DNA of 64,000 nucleotides from Aeromicrobium phoceense (GCF_013868155.1 NZ_JACEOG010000001.1:2232001-2296000); one strand, 5' to 3'. Shown: positions 18,100 through 28,017, numbered from the stretch's first letter. Numbers and translations: made by a program. Notes: generated from the sequence alone by a model not told the origin.

Positions 18100-19067
18100 A
18101 CCCGTCGCTGAAGCAGGTCGTCCGGATGCTGGCGATGGTGCCGTACCTGCAGAGCAACCAGGGCATCCCGCTGGCCGACCTCGCCCGCGAGTTCAAGATC
18201 AAGCCCGCCCAGGCCCAGCGCGAGCTCGAGATCATGATGCTCACGGGCTGGGGCGAGTACCACGGGGAGCTGATCGACTTCGACGTCACGGCGCTGCAGG
18301 ACGAGGGCGTCGTCTACATCCGCGACGCCGAGTTCATGGCCCGCCCGCTGCGGATCTCGCGCAGCGAGGCGGCCGCGCTGATGGTGGCCCTGCGCACGCT
18401 GCGCCAGTCCGCCGCGGGCGACCAGGCGGCCTTGATCGACTCGGCGCTGGCCAAGCTCGCCGAGGCCGCCGGCACCGAGCTGGACACCCCGGTCGACGTC
18501 CTCCTGCCCGAGGTCGATCCCGCCGTCCAGGCCGCGGTGGCCGAGGCCCTGGCGGGCAAGCGGCAGCTGCACATGGTCTACGCCAACGAGACGCGCGACG
18601 AGCAGACCGAGCGCGTGGTCGACCCGCACCGCGCCTTCACGCAGGACGGGCACCGCTACCTCTCCGCGTGGTGCCACAAGGTGGAGGCCGACCGGCTGTT
18701 CCGCGTGGACCGCATCGTCGCTGCCGCGGTGCTCGACGCGCCGGTCACCACCGACGCGGACCAGCGCACGCGGCTCGAGGACCTCTTCCCGCAGGGACCC
18801 CACACCCCGTCGGTGCTCGTCGAGATCGAGCCCGGCGCGGACTGGCTGCTCGGCCAGTACCGGATGGACGTCGTCGAGCAGCGGCCCGATGGCGCCGTCC
18901 GGGCTCGGCTGTTCGGCAGCGATCCGGCGTGGCTGCGCCGTGTGGTGATGCGCGCGGGCGGCCGGATGCGCGTCGTGGAGCCGGGGGAGTTCTCCTCCGA
19001 GGTACGGGACGCCGCCCGCTCAGCACTGGCCGCGTACGATGGAGTCACTTCCGATCAAGGAGCCTGA
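18096..19067 (+). CDS. pafC: WYL-domain transcriptional regulator PafC
   Basis: A 323-residue partner of PafB with the same HTH-WYL-C-terminal layout. The N-terminal part ([39 protein letters not shown]) is the winged helix; the WYL module includes [21 protein letters not shown] and [21 protein letters not shown]. Its GTG start overlaps the pafB stop by four bases. The stop is one base away from the tatA ATG, linking the regulator to the Tat genes in one transcript, as in mycobacteria. Confidence 0.94.
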   Translation: MNPSLKQVVRMLAMVPYLQSNQGIPLADLAREFKIKPAQAQRELEIMMLTGWGEYHGELIDFDVTALQDEGVVYIRDAEFMARPLRISRSEAAALMVALRTLRQSAAGDQAALIDSALAKLAEAAGTELDTPVDVLLPEVDPAVQAAVAEALAGKRQLHMVYANETRDEQTERVVDPHRAFTQDGHRYLSAWCHKVEADRLFRVDRIVAAAVLDAPVTTDADQRTRLEDLFPQGPHTPSVLVEIEPGADWLLGQYRMDVVEQRPDGAVRARLFGSDPAWLRRVVMRAGGRMRVVEPGEFSSEVRDAARSALAAYDGVTSDQGA

Positions 19068-19068
19068 C

Positions 19069-19287
19069 ATGCCCAATCTCGGTGCCACGGAGATCCTCAT
19101 CATCCTGGGGATCGTGATTCTGCTGTTCGGCGGTCGCAAGCTTCCCGAACTGGCTCGCGGCTCAGGCCGCGCCCTGCGCATCTTCAAGTCCGAGATCCGC
19201 GAGAGCGAGCAGGAGGAGAAGCAGGCCGAGACTCCTCGTACGATCGACCCGGCCGCCACCGAACGCCGCGACGACCCCACCCGCTGA
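19069..19287 (+). CDS. tatA: Sec-independent translocase subunit TatA
   Basis: A 72-residue protein with one N-terminal membrane helix ([18 protein letters not shown]), the hinge motif [20 protein letters not shown] and an acidic, disordered tail. TatA oligomers form the passage for folded twin-arginine substrates. The ATG at 19069 is preferred because GGAGCC lies just upstream and the product aligns with the usual TatA start; an ATG at 19039 inside pafC would add ten unconserved residues. tatC follows five bases later. Confidence 0.95.
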   Translation: MPNLGATEILIILGIVILLFGGRKLPELARGSGRALRIFKSEIRESEQEEKQAETPRTIDPAATERRDDPTR

Positions 19288-19292
19288 CCCGG

Positions 19293-20135
19293 GTGGCCCT
19301 GGGATTCGGTCGGGCCGGACGTCAGTCCGCCCCCGGCGGCGAGATGCCGCTGTTCGACCACCTCGCCGAGCTGCGCTCCCGCCTGATGAAGGCGCTGGCC
19401 GCCGTCGTCGTCGGCGTCGTCATCGCCTGGTACTTCTATCCCGAGATCCTCGACTGGCTCACCGCGCCGTACGAGCAGGTCCGTCCCACCCTCGAGGACG
19501 AGGGGATCGACACCGAGCTCGTGATCAGCGGGATCGGCGGCGCGTTCCAGTTCCAACTCAAGACCAGCGTCATCGCCGGTCTCGTGCTCTCCAGCCCCGT
19601 GTGGCTGTGGCAGCTCTGGGCCTTCGTCCTGCCGGCGCTGCATCGCCACGAGAAGCGTGCCGCGCTGCTGCTCACCGCCACGTGCCTGCCGCTCTTCCTC
19701 GGCGGCGCGTGGATCGGCTACTGGACCTTCCCGAAGGCGATCGAGCTGCTCGTCGGCTTCGCCCCCGAGGGCTGGACCAACCTGCTGAACGGCGCCGACT
19801 ACCTCAGCTTCGCGACGCGCATGATCCTGCTGTTCGGCGTGGGTGCGCAGATCCCCGTGGTGGTGGTGATCCTCAACCGGATCGGCGCGGTGAGCGGTGA
19901 ACAGCTGATCCGCGCCCGACCCTGGATCATCGTCGGCATCTTCGTGTTCGCGGCGATCGCCACGCCCACCGTGGATCCCGTGACGTTCCTGTTCCTCGCC
20001 ATCCCGATGAGCGTCCTGTACTTCGTCTCCGAGATCATCGCGCGGGTCACCGACCGCCGGCGCGGTCGTTCCGGCGAGCGGGTCGACGACGAAGAGGCGT
20101 CGACACTCGACGCTCCCCGAGGCCTCGACGACTGA
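19293..20135 (+). CDS. tatC: Sec-independent translocase subunit TatC
   Basis: A 280-residue six-helix membrane protein that binds twin-arginine signal peptides. The conserved N-terminal GGEMPLFDHLAELRSRLMKA motif and the FxFQLKTSVIAGLVLSSPVW region are diagnostic. The C-terminal tail (about residues 255-280) is charged and cytoplasmic. The start is a GTG at 19293, close behind tatA, so the pair is co-expressed. A tatB gene is not present here and probably lies elsewhere. Confidence 0.95.
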   Translation: MALGFGRAGRQSAPGGEMPLFDHLAELRSRLMKALAAVVVGVVIAWYFYPEILDWLTAPYEQVRPTLEDEGIDTELVISGIGGAFQFQLKTSVIAGLVLSSPVWLWQLWAFVLPALHRHEKRAALLLTATCLPLFLGGAWIGYWTFPKAIELLVGFAPEGWTNLLNGADYLSFATRMILLFGVGAQIPVVVVILNRIGAVSGEQLIRARPWIIVGIFVFAAIATPTVDPVTFLFLAIPMSVLYFVSEIIARVTDRRRGRSGERVDDEEASTLDAPRGLDD

Positions 20136-20142
20136 TCCTCCG

Positions 20143-20148
20143 TAGGCT
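20143..20148 (+). promoter_or_regulatory. -10 box (TAGGCT) for leaderless helY
   Basis: TAGGCT is six bases upstream of the ATG at 20155, just after the tatC stop, suggesting a separate leaderless transcript for the helicase gene. Confidence 0.5.
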
Positions 20149-20154
20149 GGGGAC

Positions 20155-22875
20155 ATGTCCACCCCGGCCGAGCAGTACGCCCGATTCCGCAAGGACCAGA
20201 AGCACCCGCACGTTGCAGCCTTCCGGGACCTCTACCCGTTCGGGCTCGACGACTTCCAGGTGCGCGCCTGCGAGGCTCTCGAGGACGGCCACGGCGTGCT
20301 CGTGGCGGCGCCCACGGGCTCGGGCAAGACGCTCGTCGGCGAGTTCGCCGTCCACCTGTCGCTGGCCACGGGGCGCAAGTGCTTCTACACCACCCCGATC
20401 AAGGCCCTCTCGAACCAGAAGTTCAGCGACTTCGCCGACCGGTACGGCGCCGAGAACGTGGGCCTGCTGACCGGCGACAACACGATCAACGGTGAGGCGC
20501 CCATCGTCGTCATGACGACCGAGGTGCTGCGCAACATGATCTACGCCGGCTCCTCGACGCTGACCAACCTCGGCCACGTCGTCATGGACGAGGTCCACTA
20601 CCTCGCCGACCGGTTCCGCGGCGCGGTGTGGGAGGAGGTCATCATCGGCCTGCCCCCGTCGGTCTCGATCGTGTCGCTGTCGGCCACCGTCTCCAACGTC
20701 GAGGAGTTCGGCGCCTGGCTGCACGAGGTGCGCGGCGAGACGGTGACGATCGTGGAGGAGAAGCGGCCCGTGCCCCTGCACCAGCACGTGCTGGTGGGCC
20801 GCAAGATGTTCGACCTGTTCGAGCCGAACTCCACCGAGGTCAACCACACCCTCGAGCAGATGGCCCGCGACGACGCGCAGTGGAACCGCGCGTTCGCCAA
20901 GAACCGCTCGCGCCGCCCGCAGAAGGGCGGTCGCCGCCCGCGCAGCCGCCACCGCACGCCCGACCGCATCGACATCGTCCTCAAGCTGGAGTCCGAGGGC
21001 CTGCTGCCGGCGATCGTCTTCATCTTCAGCCGTGCCGGCTGCGCCACGGCGGTCGAGCAGTGCCTGGCCGCGCGCCTCATCCTCACGTCCCAGGAGGAGC
21101 GCGAGGCGATCCACGAGCACGTCGACGCGGCCTGCGCGCACCTGCCCGAGGACGACCTCGCCGTCCTGGGGTTCCACGAGTTCCGCGAGGGCATCGGACG
21201 CGGCATCGCCGCGCACCACGCCGGCATGCTGCCGACGTTCAAGGAGTGCGTGGAGGACCTGTTCAGCGCCGGCCTCGTGAAGGTCGTGTTCGCCACCGAG
21301 ACGCTCGCGCTGGGCATCAACATGCCCGCACGCTCCGTGGTGATCGACCGGCTCACGAAGTGGAACGGCGAGAACCACGTCGACGTCACGCCGGGGGAGT
21401 ACACCCAGCTCACCGGACGGGCCGGACGCCGCGGCATCGACGTCGAGGGCCACGGCGTGGTGCTGTGGCAGCCCGGCCTGGACGCGCGCCACGTGGCCGG
21501 CCTCGCCTCGACGCGCACGTATCCGCTCAATTCCTCGTTCCGCCCGTCGTACAACATGGCGGTCAACCTCGTGCACCAGGTCGGTCGCGGCCGGGCCCGT
21601 GAGCTGCTCGAGATGTCGTTCGCCCAGTTCCAGGCCGACCGCGCCGTCGTCGGTCTCGCCCGCAAGGTGCGCAAGGCCGACGAGGCGATCGAGGGCTACC
21701 GCGAGTCCGTCAGCTGCGAGCGCGGCGACTTCATGGAGTACATGGGCATCCGTCGCCGCATCGGCGAGCTGGAGTCCGCCGGGTCGAAGTCGCGCCGCGC
21801 CGCCAAGCGCGAGGAGGCGATGGAGTCCCTCACGCGGCTCAAGCGGGGCGACGTCATCAACGTCCCGGCCGGCAAGTTCTCCGGGCTGGCCGTGGTGCTC
21901 GATCCCGACACCGGCAACCGCGAGGGCCCGCGCCCGATGGTGCTGACCGCCAACCGCCACGCGCGCCGACTGGCGGTCGTGGACTTCCCCACTCCGGTCG
22001 ACCCGCTCATGCAGATGCGGATCCCGAAGTCGTTCAACCCGCGCGACGCCCAGTCGCGGCGCGACCTCGCGTCGTCCCTGCGCAACCGCGCGGGGCACCT
22101 GGCCGAGTACCCCGTGGCGTACCGCGAGGGACCGACCGCGGAGGACCCGCGGATCGCCGAGCTGCGGCGCGAGCTGCGCGACCACCCCTGTCACGCGTGC
22201 CCCGACCGCGAGGCACACGCCCGCTGGGCGGAGCGCGCGCTCAAGCTCGATCGCGAGACCGACAGCATGCGCCGCCGCGTGGAGCAGCGGACGAACAGCG
22301 TCGCGCGCCAGTTCGACCGCGTGTGCGAGGTGCTGGACTCGCTCGGCTACCTGAACGGCGACGATGTCACGCCCGAGGGCCGGCGCCTGCAGCGCATCTA
22401 CGGCGAGTCCGACCTCGTGGTCAGCGAGTCGCTGCGCCACGACGTGTGGGGCGCCCTGTCGCCCGCCGAGTTCGCCGCGGTCGCGAGCGGGCTCACGTAC
22501 GCGGCGCGCAACTCCGACGAGGCACCGCCGCCGCGCTTCCCGACGAAGGCCGTGGCCCAGGCCGCCGAGTCGATGGGGCTGCTGTGGCTCCAGCTCGACC
22601 AGCTCGAGCGCGAGCACCGGCTGTCGTTCCTGCGCCGGCCCGACTTCGGGTTCGCGTACGCGGTCTGGATGTGGTGCGAGGGCACCAGCCTCGATCTCGT
22701 GCTGGGCTCGGCCGAGATGGCCGCGGGCGACTTCGTGCGCGCGATGAAGCAGCTCATCGACACCGTGGCCCAGATCGCCGACGCGGCCGGCCCGGGACCG
22801 CTGCGCGACACCGCGCGGTCGGCGCTCGACGAGCTCCGTACCGGCGTGGTGGCCTACTCGAGCGTCACGTCCTGA
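20155..22875 (+). CDS. helY: DEVH-box Ski2/Mtr4-like RNA helicase HelY
   Basis: A 906-residue superfamily-2 helicase. Walker A is APTGSGKTLVGEF near residue 50, motif II is DEVH at about 145, motif III SLSATVSN, and motif VI QLTGRAGRRGID. The C-terminal half carries a DSHCT-type domain (SFVRAMKQL-like region ...GDFVRAMKQLIDTVAQIAD). Such actinobacterial Mtr4/Ski2-like proteins are thought to unwind RNA, possibly in RNA decay. It occupies the same place downstream of tatC as M. tuberculosis Rv2092c. Its 3' end overlaps the convergent exonuclease gene by 11 bases. Confidence 0.94.
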   Translation: MSTPAEQYARFRKDQKHPHVAAFRDLYPFGLDDFQVRACEALEDGHGVLVAAPTGSGKTLVGEFAVHLSLATGRKCFYTTPIKALSNQKFSDFADRYGAENVGLLTGDNTINGEAPIVVMTTEVLRNMIYAGSSTLTNLGHVVMDEVHYLADRFRGAVWEEVIIGLPPSVSIVSLSATVSNVEEFGAWLHEVRGETVTIVEEKRPVPLHQHVLVGRKMFDLFEPNSTEVNHTLEQMARDDAQWNRAFAKNRSRRPQKGGRRPRSRHRTPDRIDIVLKLESEGLLPAIVFIFSRAGCATAVEQCLAARLILTSQEEREAIHEHVDAACAHLPEDDLAVLGFHEFREGIGRGIAAHHAGMLPTFKECVEDLFSAGLVKVVFATETLALGINMPARSVVIDRLTKWNGENHVDVTPGEYTQLTGRAGRRGIDVEGHGVVLWQPGLDARHVAGLASTRTYPLNSSFRPSYNMAVNLVHQVGRGRARELLEMSFAQFQADRAVVGLARKVRKADEAIEGYRESVSCERGDFMEYMGIRRRIGELESAGSKSRRAAKREEAMESLTRLKRGDVINVPAGKFSGLAVVLDPDTGNREGPRPMVLTANRHARRLAVVDFPTPVDPLMQMRIPKSFNPRDAQSRRDLASSLRNRAGHLAEYPVAYREGPTAEDPRIAELRRELRDHPCHACPDREAHARWAERALKLDRETDSMRRRVEQRTNSVARQFDRVCEVLDSLGYLNGDDVTPEGRRLQRIYGESDLVVSESLRHDVWGALSPAEFAAVASGLTYAARNSDEAPPPRFPTKAVAQAAESMGLLWLQLDQLEREHRLSFLRRPDFGFAYAVWMWCEGTSLDLVLGSAEMAAGDFVRAMKQLIDTVAQIADAAGPGPLRDTARSALDELRTGVVAYSSVTS

Positions 22876-23764
22876 CGGACGCGAGCAGCCGGTCGACGGG
22901 GCCGGCCACGTTCCACTGCTCGCCGAAGGCACGCAGGGCGGCCTCGTCGATCACGCCGGTCACGGGATCGTCCAGGTCGAGGTCGGGGCGCACCGTGACC
23001 ACCCGGACCGCCGCGTCGATGTAGTCCGAGCTGTCCAGGAGCGACTGGCGGATCCGTGGGCGCAGGGAGGACGACGGATCCGCGGCGGCGGCCCGGATGC
23101 CGTCGAGGTCCGCGTACTCGTTCAGCAGCGCCGCGGCGGTCTTGTCGCCGATGCCCTTGACGCCGGGCAGCCCGTCGGAGGCGTCACCGCGCATCACCGC
23201 GAAGTCGACGTACTGCTGGGGCTCGACGCCGTACTTCTCGCGGACCCACGCGGCGTTCACGACGTCGTGCTTGCCGACACCTCGCGCCGTGTAGAGGACG
23301 CGGACGTCGCGGGCGTCGTCGACGAGCTGGAACAGGTCGCGGTCGCCGGTGACCACGTCGATCCCGGTCTCCCAGCGGTTCACGAGGGTGCCGATCACGT
23401 CGTCGGCCTCGGCCTCTGGCGCACCGACCACCGTGGCGCCGGCCAGCGTGAGCGCCTCGGCGATGAGCGGGACCTGGTGCGCCAACAGGTCGGGCGTCTC
23501 CTCGATGCCAGCCTCCGGGTCGGCGACGCGGTGGGTCTTGTACGTGTCGAGCAGCTCGACGCGCCACGCCGGCCGCCAGTCGTCGTCCCACGCGGCCACG
23601 ACGGCCTCCGGCTCGTACCGGTCCTGCAGCGTGGCGAGAAAGTCGAGCATCCCGCGCACGGCGTTCACGGGCCGCCCGTCGGCGGCCCTGATCGAATCGG
23701 GCACGCCGTAGAAGGCGCGGAAGTAGAGGCTGGCCGTGTCGAGGAGGAGCAGTCGCGAGGACAT
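22865..23764 (-). CDS. 5'-3' exonuclease (FEN/PolA N-terminal-like)
   Basis: A 299-residue stand-alone flap nuclease resembling the N-terminal domain of DNA polymerase I. Acidic metal ligands are visible in LLLDTASLYFRAFYG, EAEADDVIGTL and VTGDRDLFQLVDD; the helix-hairpin-helix DNA-binding motif is GLPGVKGIGDKTAAALLNEY. It probably removes 5' flaps or RNA primers. The ATG at 23764 begins the conserved SSRLLLLDTAS; longer upstream frame has no family similarity. It has the same location and orientation relative to helY as M. tuberculosis Rv2090 (stated from memory). Confidence 0.93.
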   Translation of the reverse strand: MSSRLLLLDTASLYFRAFYGVPDSIRAADGRPVNAVRGMLDFLATLQDRYEPEAVVAAWDDDWRPAWRVELLDTYKTHRVADPEAGIEETPDLLAHQVPLIAEALTLAGATVVGAPEAEADDVIGTLVNRWETGIDVVTGDRDLFQLVDDARDVRVLYTARGVGKHDVVNAAWVREKYGVEPQQYVDFAVMRGDASDGLPGVKGIGDKTAAALLNEYADLDGIRAAAADPSSSLRPRIRQSLLDSSDYIDAAVRVVTVRPDLDLDDPVTGVIDEAALRAFGEQWNVAGPVDRLLASVRT

Positions 23765-23807
23765 GGCGTCATGATGGCACGCCCGACGGACACCGCTGCG
23801 AACGTGC

Positions 23808-23843
23808 GTCGTCCCCGCCACCGGGACCGGTGACGGGGACGAC
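23808..23843 (-). terminator. Strong hairpin after the M28 peptidase gene
   Basis: GTCGTCCCCGCCACCGG (23808-23824) and CCGGTGACGGGGACGAC (23827-23843) pair over 17 bases with one mismatch around a two-base gap. On the minus strand it begins nine bases after the M28 stop codon, the right place for a terminator. It lacks a U-tract, as is common in high-GC actinobacteria. Confidence 0.65.
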
Positions 23844-23852
23844 ACGTGGTGA

Positions 23853-25400
23853 TCAGCGCTGAGCGAGGGTGCCGGGCACCTTTCCGCGGACCTTGGCCTG
23901 ACCCTGCTTGGCCGCCTTGCGGCTGCCGTCGGGGTAGAGACCGGCCTTGGAGAGTCCGAGCGTCGCCACCGCGAAGGCCGCGGCGTCGCCCATCTCGTTC
24001 AACGCGTTGACGTTGACGTTCGTCATGTCGTCACACGCCTGGTGGTAGCACTTGTCGTACGCCACGCCGGCGGTGCCGCCGTAGAGCGCGACCTGCTCGG
24101 GCGTCTTGACCCCTTCAGCACCGGTGAACAGGCCACCGGCCGGGATGCCGACCGCGATGAACGGGCCGTAGTCCGACCGTCCGTCGAAGGCCGTGGGCTC
24201 GCTGGCCAGACCCTTGCTGTCGAAGTAGTCCGTGAAGACCTTCTCGATCTCACCGGACCCGGCCGGGCCGGGATCCGAGTCGGACCCATCGCCGTCGTAC
24301 ACGAACCGCGCGTAGTTCGGCGAGCCGATCATGTCGAAGTTCAGGTTGGCGTAGATCCGCGACAGCTCGTCCTCGGGGAGGTTGGCGACGTAGTGCTCCG
24401 CGCCGAGCAGGCTCAGTTCTTCCGCACCCCAGAAGGCGAAGCGAACAGGACGCTGGAGTCCCTTGTAGACGCCGGTGCTGCTCAGCTGCTTGGCGATCTC
24501 GAGGGTCGTGGCTGAGCCGGAGCCGTTGTCGTTGATGCCCGGCCCCTCGGCCACGCTGTCGATGTGTGCACCGACGACGACGACCTGGTCCGGGTTCTTG
24601 ATCTTCTTCAGCACCGACTGCGGCACGTCCGCGATCACGTTGTAGGTGCTCCGCTCGAGGTCGGACTCGACGTCGGTGGTCAGCGTGCCCGTGGGGGTGC
24701 CGGCCGCGACGAACTCCGCGCCCTGCTCGAAGCTGAGGCCCGACACGGGGACGGTCTTCGGCGTGCCGAGGGTGCCGGCGACCACGTCGGTCCGGCCCGG
24801 CTGGCCCTCGTTGAAGACGAGCACCGCGTCGTAGCCCGCGGCCACGGCGTTGTCGACCTTCACGGCGAAGTCGCACGTGCCGCGCTGGACGAGCGCGATC
24901 GCGTCCTCGGCCGGAGCCGGATCGAAGTCGGCCGCCTCACAGCCCGAGTTGCTGCTCCCCGCCTCGGGGCCCGGTGGGATCTGGACGTCGTTGGTCGGGA
25001 TGATCGGTCCGGTCACGCTGCCGCTCGAGGAGTACGTGAACACGGAGGTCTCGATCGACTCCCCGCCCACGGTGAGCGTCGCGGGAGTGAGCTCCTGGAA
25101 GAACGGGAACGTGAACTCCTGGACCGTGACGTCGTAGCCGGCCTTCTTCAGCTCGCGCGCCACGTGGGCGGCCGAGGCGTCGTAGCCGGGGAGGCCGGAC
25201 GCCCGGTTCCCGCCGTTCGCGTTCGCGATGGCCTGGAACTGGCGGAGGTGCTTCAGAATGCCGTTGACGGTGACCGCCTTGGTCAGCTTGGTGGCCTGAC
25301 CTTGGGGTGCCGTCGGGCCGGACTTGGCCACTGCGGGTGACGCGGTGACGAGTCCTGCCGTGAGGATGGCCGCGGATGCGGCGATGACTGCCTTCTTCAT
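23853..25400 (-). CDS. Secreted M28-family aminopeptidase with PA domain
   Basis: A 515-residue exported zinc peptidase. The signal peptide MKKAVIAASAAILTAGLVTA ends about residue 25 (PAVA|KS). A protease-associated domain spans roughly residues 130-240 (VQRGTCDFAVKVDNAVAAGY). The M28 catalytic domain follows with VVVGAHIDSVAEGPGINDNG (zinc His and bridging Asp), FWGAEELSLLGAEHY (catalytic Glu pair) and FDGRSDYGPFIAVGIPAG (further ligands). This layout matches Streptomyces-type leucine aminopeptidases that release N-terminal residues from peptides outside the cell. The ATG at 25400 follows GGGGGATCC. A strong hairpin ends the unit. Confidence 0.94.
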   Translation of the reverse strand: MKKAVIAASAAILTAGLVTASPAVAKSGPTAPQGQATKLTKAVTVNGILKHLRQFQAIANANGGNRASGLPGYDASAAHVARELKKAGYDVTVQEFTFPFFQELTPATLTVGGESIETSVFTYSSSGSVTGPIIPTNDVQIPPGPEAGSSNSGCEAADFDPAPAEDAIALVQRGTCDFAVKVDNAVAAGYDAVLVFNEGQPGRTDVVAGTLGTPKTVPVSGLSFEQGAEFVAAGTPTGTLTTDVESDLERSTYNVIADVPQSVLKKIKNPDQVVVVGAHIDSVAEGPGINDNGSGSATTLEIAKQLSSTGVYKGLQRPVRFAFWGAEELSLLGAEHYVANLPEDELSRIYANLNFDMIGSPNYARFVYDGDGSDSDPGPAGSGEIEKVFTDYFDSKGLASEPTAFDGRSDYGPFIAVGIPAGGLFTGAEGVKTPEQVALYGGTAGVAYDKCYHQACDDMTNVNVNALNEMGDAAAFAVATLGLSKAGLYPDGSRKAAKQGQAKVRGKVPGTLAQR

Positions 25401-25471
25401 GGATCCCCCGATCCTTAAGGGTGTGGAGCAGATAGGCCCTACGTTCACACAGGATCGTCGGGAGCGCTAGG

Positions 25472-25477
25472 TAACCT
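25472..25477 (+). promoter_or_regulatory. -10 box (TAACCT) for leaderless M24 peptidase mRNA
   Basis: TAACCT is six bases before the GTG start at 25484, in the 83-base divergent gap shared with the M28 gene. Confidence 0.45.
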
Positions 25478-25483
25478 CGTGCT

Positions 25484-26563
25484 GTGACTGAACGCCTCGA
25501 CCGCGCCCGCCTGCTCGCCGGACACCAGGGCATCGACGCCCTCCTCGTGACCCCGGGGGCCGACCTGCGTTACCTGACCGGCTATGCCGCCAAGCCCCTG
25601 GAACGTCTGACCTGCCTCGTGGTGACCCAGCTGGGCTCCCACCTCGTGGTGCCCGGCCTCGAGCGTGCGGCCGCCGAGGCCGCGGGCGTGAGCATGCCGA
25701 TCGTCACCTGGTCCGAGACCGACGACCCGTACGCGCTCGTGGCCGAGCTGCTCGGGTCGCCCGACGTGGTGGCGGTCGACGACCAGATGTGGGCCTCGCG
25801 CGTGTTCGCCCTCCAGGAGGCGCTGCCCGAGTCCGGGTTCGTGCTCGGCGGCGAGCTGGTGTCCGCGCTGCGCACCGTCAAGGAGCCCGCGGAGGTCGAC
25901 GCGCTGCGCGAGGCCGGTGCCGCGATCGACCGCGTCCATTCCCGCATGGGGGAGTGGCTGCGTCCCGGCCGCACCGAGCGCGAGGTCGGGGCCGACATCG
26001 CGCGCGCCATCGTCGAGGAGGGTCACGAGCAGGTCGACTTCGTGATCGTCGGCTCGGGCCCGAACGGCGCGTCGCCCCACCACGAGGTCCCCGACCGGGT
26101 CATCGGGGCGGGCGAGCCGGTGGTGGTCGACATCGGTGGCACCACCGCCGCCGGCTACTGCTCGGACTCCACCCGCAACTACGTCGCCGGCGGCGAGCCC
26201 GACCCGGGCTACATCGCGATGCTCGCGGTGCTCCAGCGCGCCCAGCAGGTCCAGCGCGAGTACGCGCGTCCGGGCGTCACCGCCGAGTCCGTCGACGCCG
26301 TCGGTCGCCAGGTCATCGCGGACGCGGGCTACGGCCACCTGTTCATCCACCGCACCGGCCACGGCATCGGCCAGGAGACCCACGAGGAGCCCTACATCGT
26401 CGAGGGGAACACCCTCGAGCTCGAGCCCGGGATGGCGTTCTCCATCGAGCCGGGGATCTACGTCGAGGGCCAGTGGGGTGCCCGCATCGAGGACATCGTG
26501 GTCTGCACCGAGGACGGCATCGAGGTCCTCAACGACACTTCGCGCGATCTCGTCCGGCTGTGA
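25484..26563 (+). CDS. M24-family Xaa-Pro peptidase
   Basis: A 359-residue pita-bread-fold metallopeptidase. An N-terminal creatinase-like domain (residues 1-125) precedes the catalytic domain, where the five metal ligands are visible: Asp in VVVDIGGTTAAGY, Asp in CSDSTRNYV, His in HRTGHGIGQETHEEP, Glu in SIEPGIYVEG and Glu in GARIEDIVV. It should remove the residue preceding a proline, in the cytoplasm. M. tuberculosis has pepE at the comparable place. The stop overlaps the lnt start (GTGA), coupling it with the lipoprotein genes. Confidence 0.93.
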   Translation: MTERLDRARLLAGHQGIDALLVTPGADLRYLTGYAAKPLERLTCLVVTQLGSHLVVPGLERAAAEAAGVSMPIVTWSETDDPYALVAELLGSPDVVAVDDQMWASRVFALQEALPESGFVLGGELVSALRTVKEPAEVDALREAGAAIDRVHSRMGEWLRPGRTEREVGADIARAIVEEGHEQVDFVIVGSGPNGASPHHEVPDRVIGAGEPVVVDIGGTTAAGYCSDSTRNYVAGGEPDPGYIAMLAVLQRAQQVQREYARPGVTAESVDAVGRQVIADAGYGHLFIHRTGHGIGQETHEEPYIVEGNTLELEPGMAFSIEPGIYVEGQWGARIEDIVVCTEDGIEVLNDTSRDLVRL

Positions 26564-28017
26564 GACGGCTCCTCGCGGCCGCCCTCCTCGGCGTCGCGTC
26601 GGCGGCGGCCTTCGAGCCGCTCGCGCTCCCGGGCCTGATGGTGGTCACCGTCGCCGGGTACCTGTACCTCGTGCGCACGCTGCGCGACGACTCGGTGGGC
26701 CGGGTGCTGGCGGTCGGGTTCGTGTTCGGCCTGGCGTTCATGGGGCCGCTGATCTGGTGGATGAACGCCGTGGACCCGTGGGCCTGGGTGACCCTCGTGG
26801 CGATCGAGGCGCTCTTCCTGGCCCTGATCACGTGGGTCTTGCGTGTGGCCGTCTGGGCGCCGTACTGGCCCGTCTGGGCGGCGGCGGTGTGGACCGCGGG
26901 CGAGCAGGTCCGCGGCGCGTTCCCGCTGAGCGGGTTCCCGTGGGGGCGCCTCGCGCACACCGCCATCGACACGCCGCTCGAGGGCTGGGTGCGGCTCGTC
27001 GCCCTGCCCGCCACGTCGTGGCTGATGGCCCTGCTGGCCGGACTGCTCGTGGTCGCTGTCACCGAGCGACGCGCCCTCGTGCTGGTGGCCGCGATCGCGA
27101 TCCCGGCCATCGGCGCGGTGCTGCCCATCGGCATCGCCGACGGGGGAGAGACCAAGACCTTGGCGGTCGTCCAGGGCAACACCCCGGGGCCCTTCCTGCA
27201 GTGGCCCCGCGCGGCGATCTTCCGCCTCCAGGTGGCCGAGACCGAGCGGATCGACCAGCCGGTCGACGTGGTCATCTGGCCGGAGAACGGGTCCGACCTC
27301 GACGTCCGCTCCAACGAGTACGCCCGCGAGGAGGTCATCGCGCTGTCGCGGCGGCTCGGCGCGCCGATCCTGGTGGGCGCGATCCTCGACGGGCCCACCG
27401 ACGACACCGCCTACAACGCGTCGGTCCTGGTCGACGAGAACGGCCCGAGGGACGACCTGTACCTGAAGCAGTACCCGGTGCCGTACGGCGAGTACGTGCC
27501 GTTCCGCGCCCAGCTGGGCTCGCTCGTGCCGCGGTTCGACCGCGACATCCCGCGCGACATCGTGGCCGGCGACGAGGCGGGCGCGATGACGCTCGACGGC
27601 CTCACGATCGGGCTGACGATCTGCTGGGACATCGCCTACGACGGCGCGGTGCACGGCGCCGTCGACCTCGGCGCCGAGGTGCTGGCCGTGCAGACCAGCA
27701 ACGCCAGCTTCATGGACTTCGGGCGCGGCGTGCAGCCGCAGCAGCAGTGGGCGATCTCCCGCCTGCGCGCGATCGAGACGGGACGCTGGGTGACCGTCGC
27801 GTCCACCAACGGCATCTCGGGGATCGTCGATCCTCACGGCCGCGTGGAGGGCAGGGCGCCGGTCAAGGAGCCCGCCACCGTGGTCGCCGAGGTGCAGGCC
27901 GCGCACGGCACGACGCCCGCCACGCGCCGGGGATCTGGATGGACCATGGTGATCTACGTCATGTCCGTGGCAGGATGGGCCCTCGGTAAATGGAAGTTAC
28001 GAACGGAGCGGCCGTGA
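26560..28017 (+). CDS. lnt: Apolipoprotein N-acyltransferase Lnt
   Basis: A 485-residue membrane enzyme that adds the third acyl chain to the N-terminal cysteine of lipoproteins. Five to seven N-terminal membrane segments (residues 1-175) are followed by a nitrilase-like domain with the catalytic triad in context: Glu in VVIWPENGSD (about 240), Lys in YLKQYPVPYGEYVPF (about 303) and Cys in LTICWDIAYD (about 354). A final membrane helix is near the C-terminus. The GTG start overlaps the upstream peptidase stop, and its own stop overlaps ppm1. In M. tuberculosis the two activities are fused in one protein; here they are separate genes. Confidence 0.93.
   Translation: MRRLLAAALLGVASAAAFEPLALPGLMVVTVAGYLYLVRTLRDDSVGRVLAVGFVFGLAFMGPLIWWMNAVDPWAWVTLVAIEALFLALITWVLRVAVWAPYWPVWAAAVWTAGEQVRGAFPLSGFPWGRLAHTAIDTPLEGWVRLVALPATSWLMALLAGLLVVAVTERRALVLVAAIAIPAIGAVLPIGIADGGETKTLAVVQGNTPGPFLQWPRAAIFRLQVAETERIDQPVDVVIWPENGSDLDVRSNEYAREEVIALSRRLGAPILVGAILDGPTDDTAYNASVLVDENGPRDDLYLKQYPVPYGEYVPFRAQLGSLVPRFDRDIPRDIVAGDEAGAMTLDGLTIGLTICWDIAYDGAVHGAVDLGAEVLAVQTSNASFMDFGRGVQPQQQWAISRLRAIETGRWVTVASTNGISGIVDPHGRVEGRAPVKEPATVVAEVQAAHGTTPATRRGSGWTMVIYVMSVAGWALGKWKLRTERP

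Noticed and set aside
20047..22932. A 961-codon minus-strand frame opposite helY
   Set aside because: High-GC shadow. The + strand frame has all helicase motifs.
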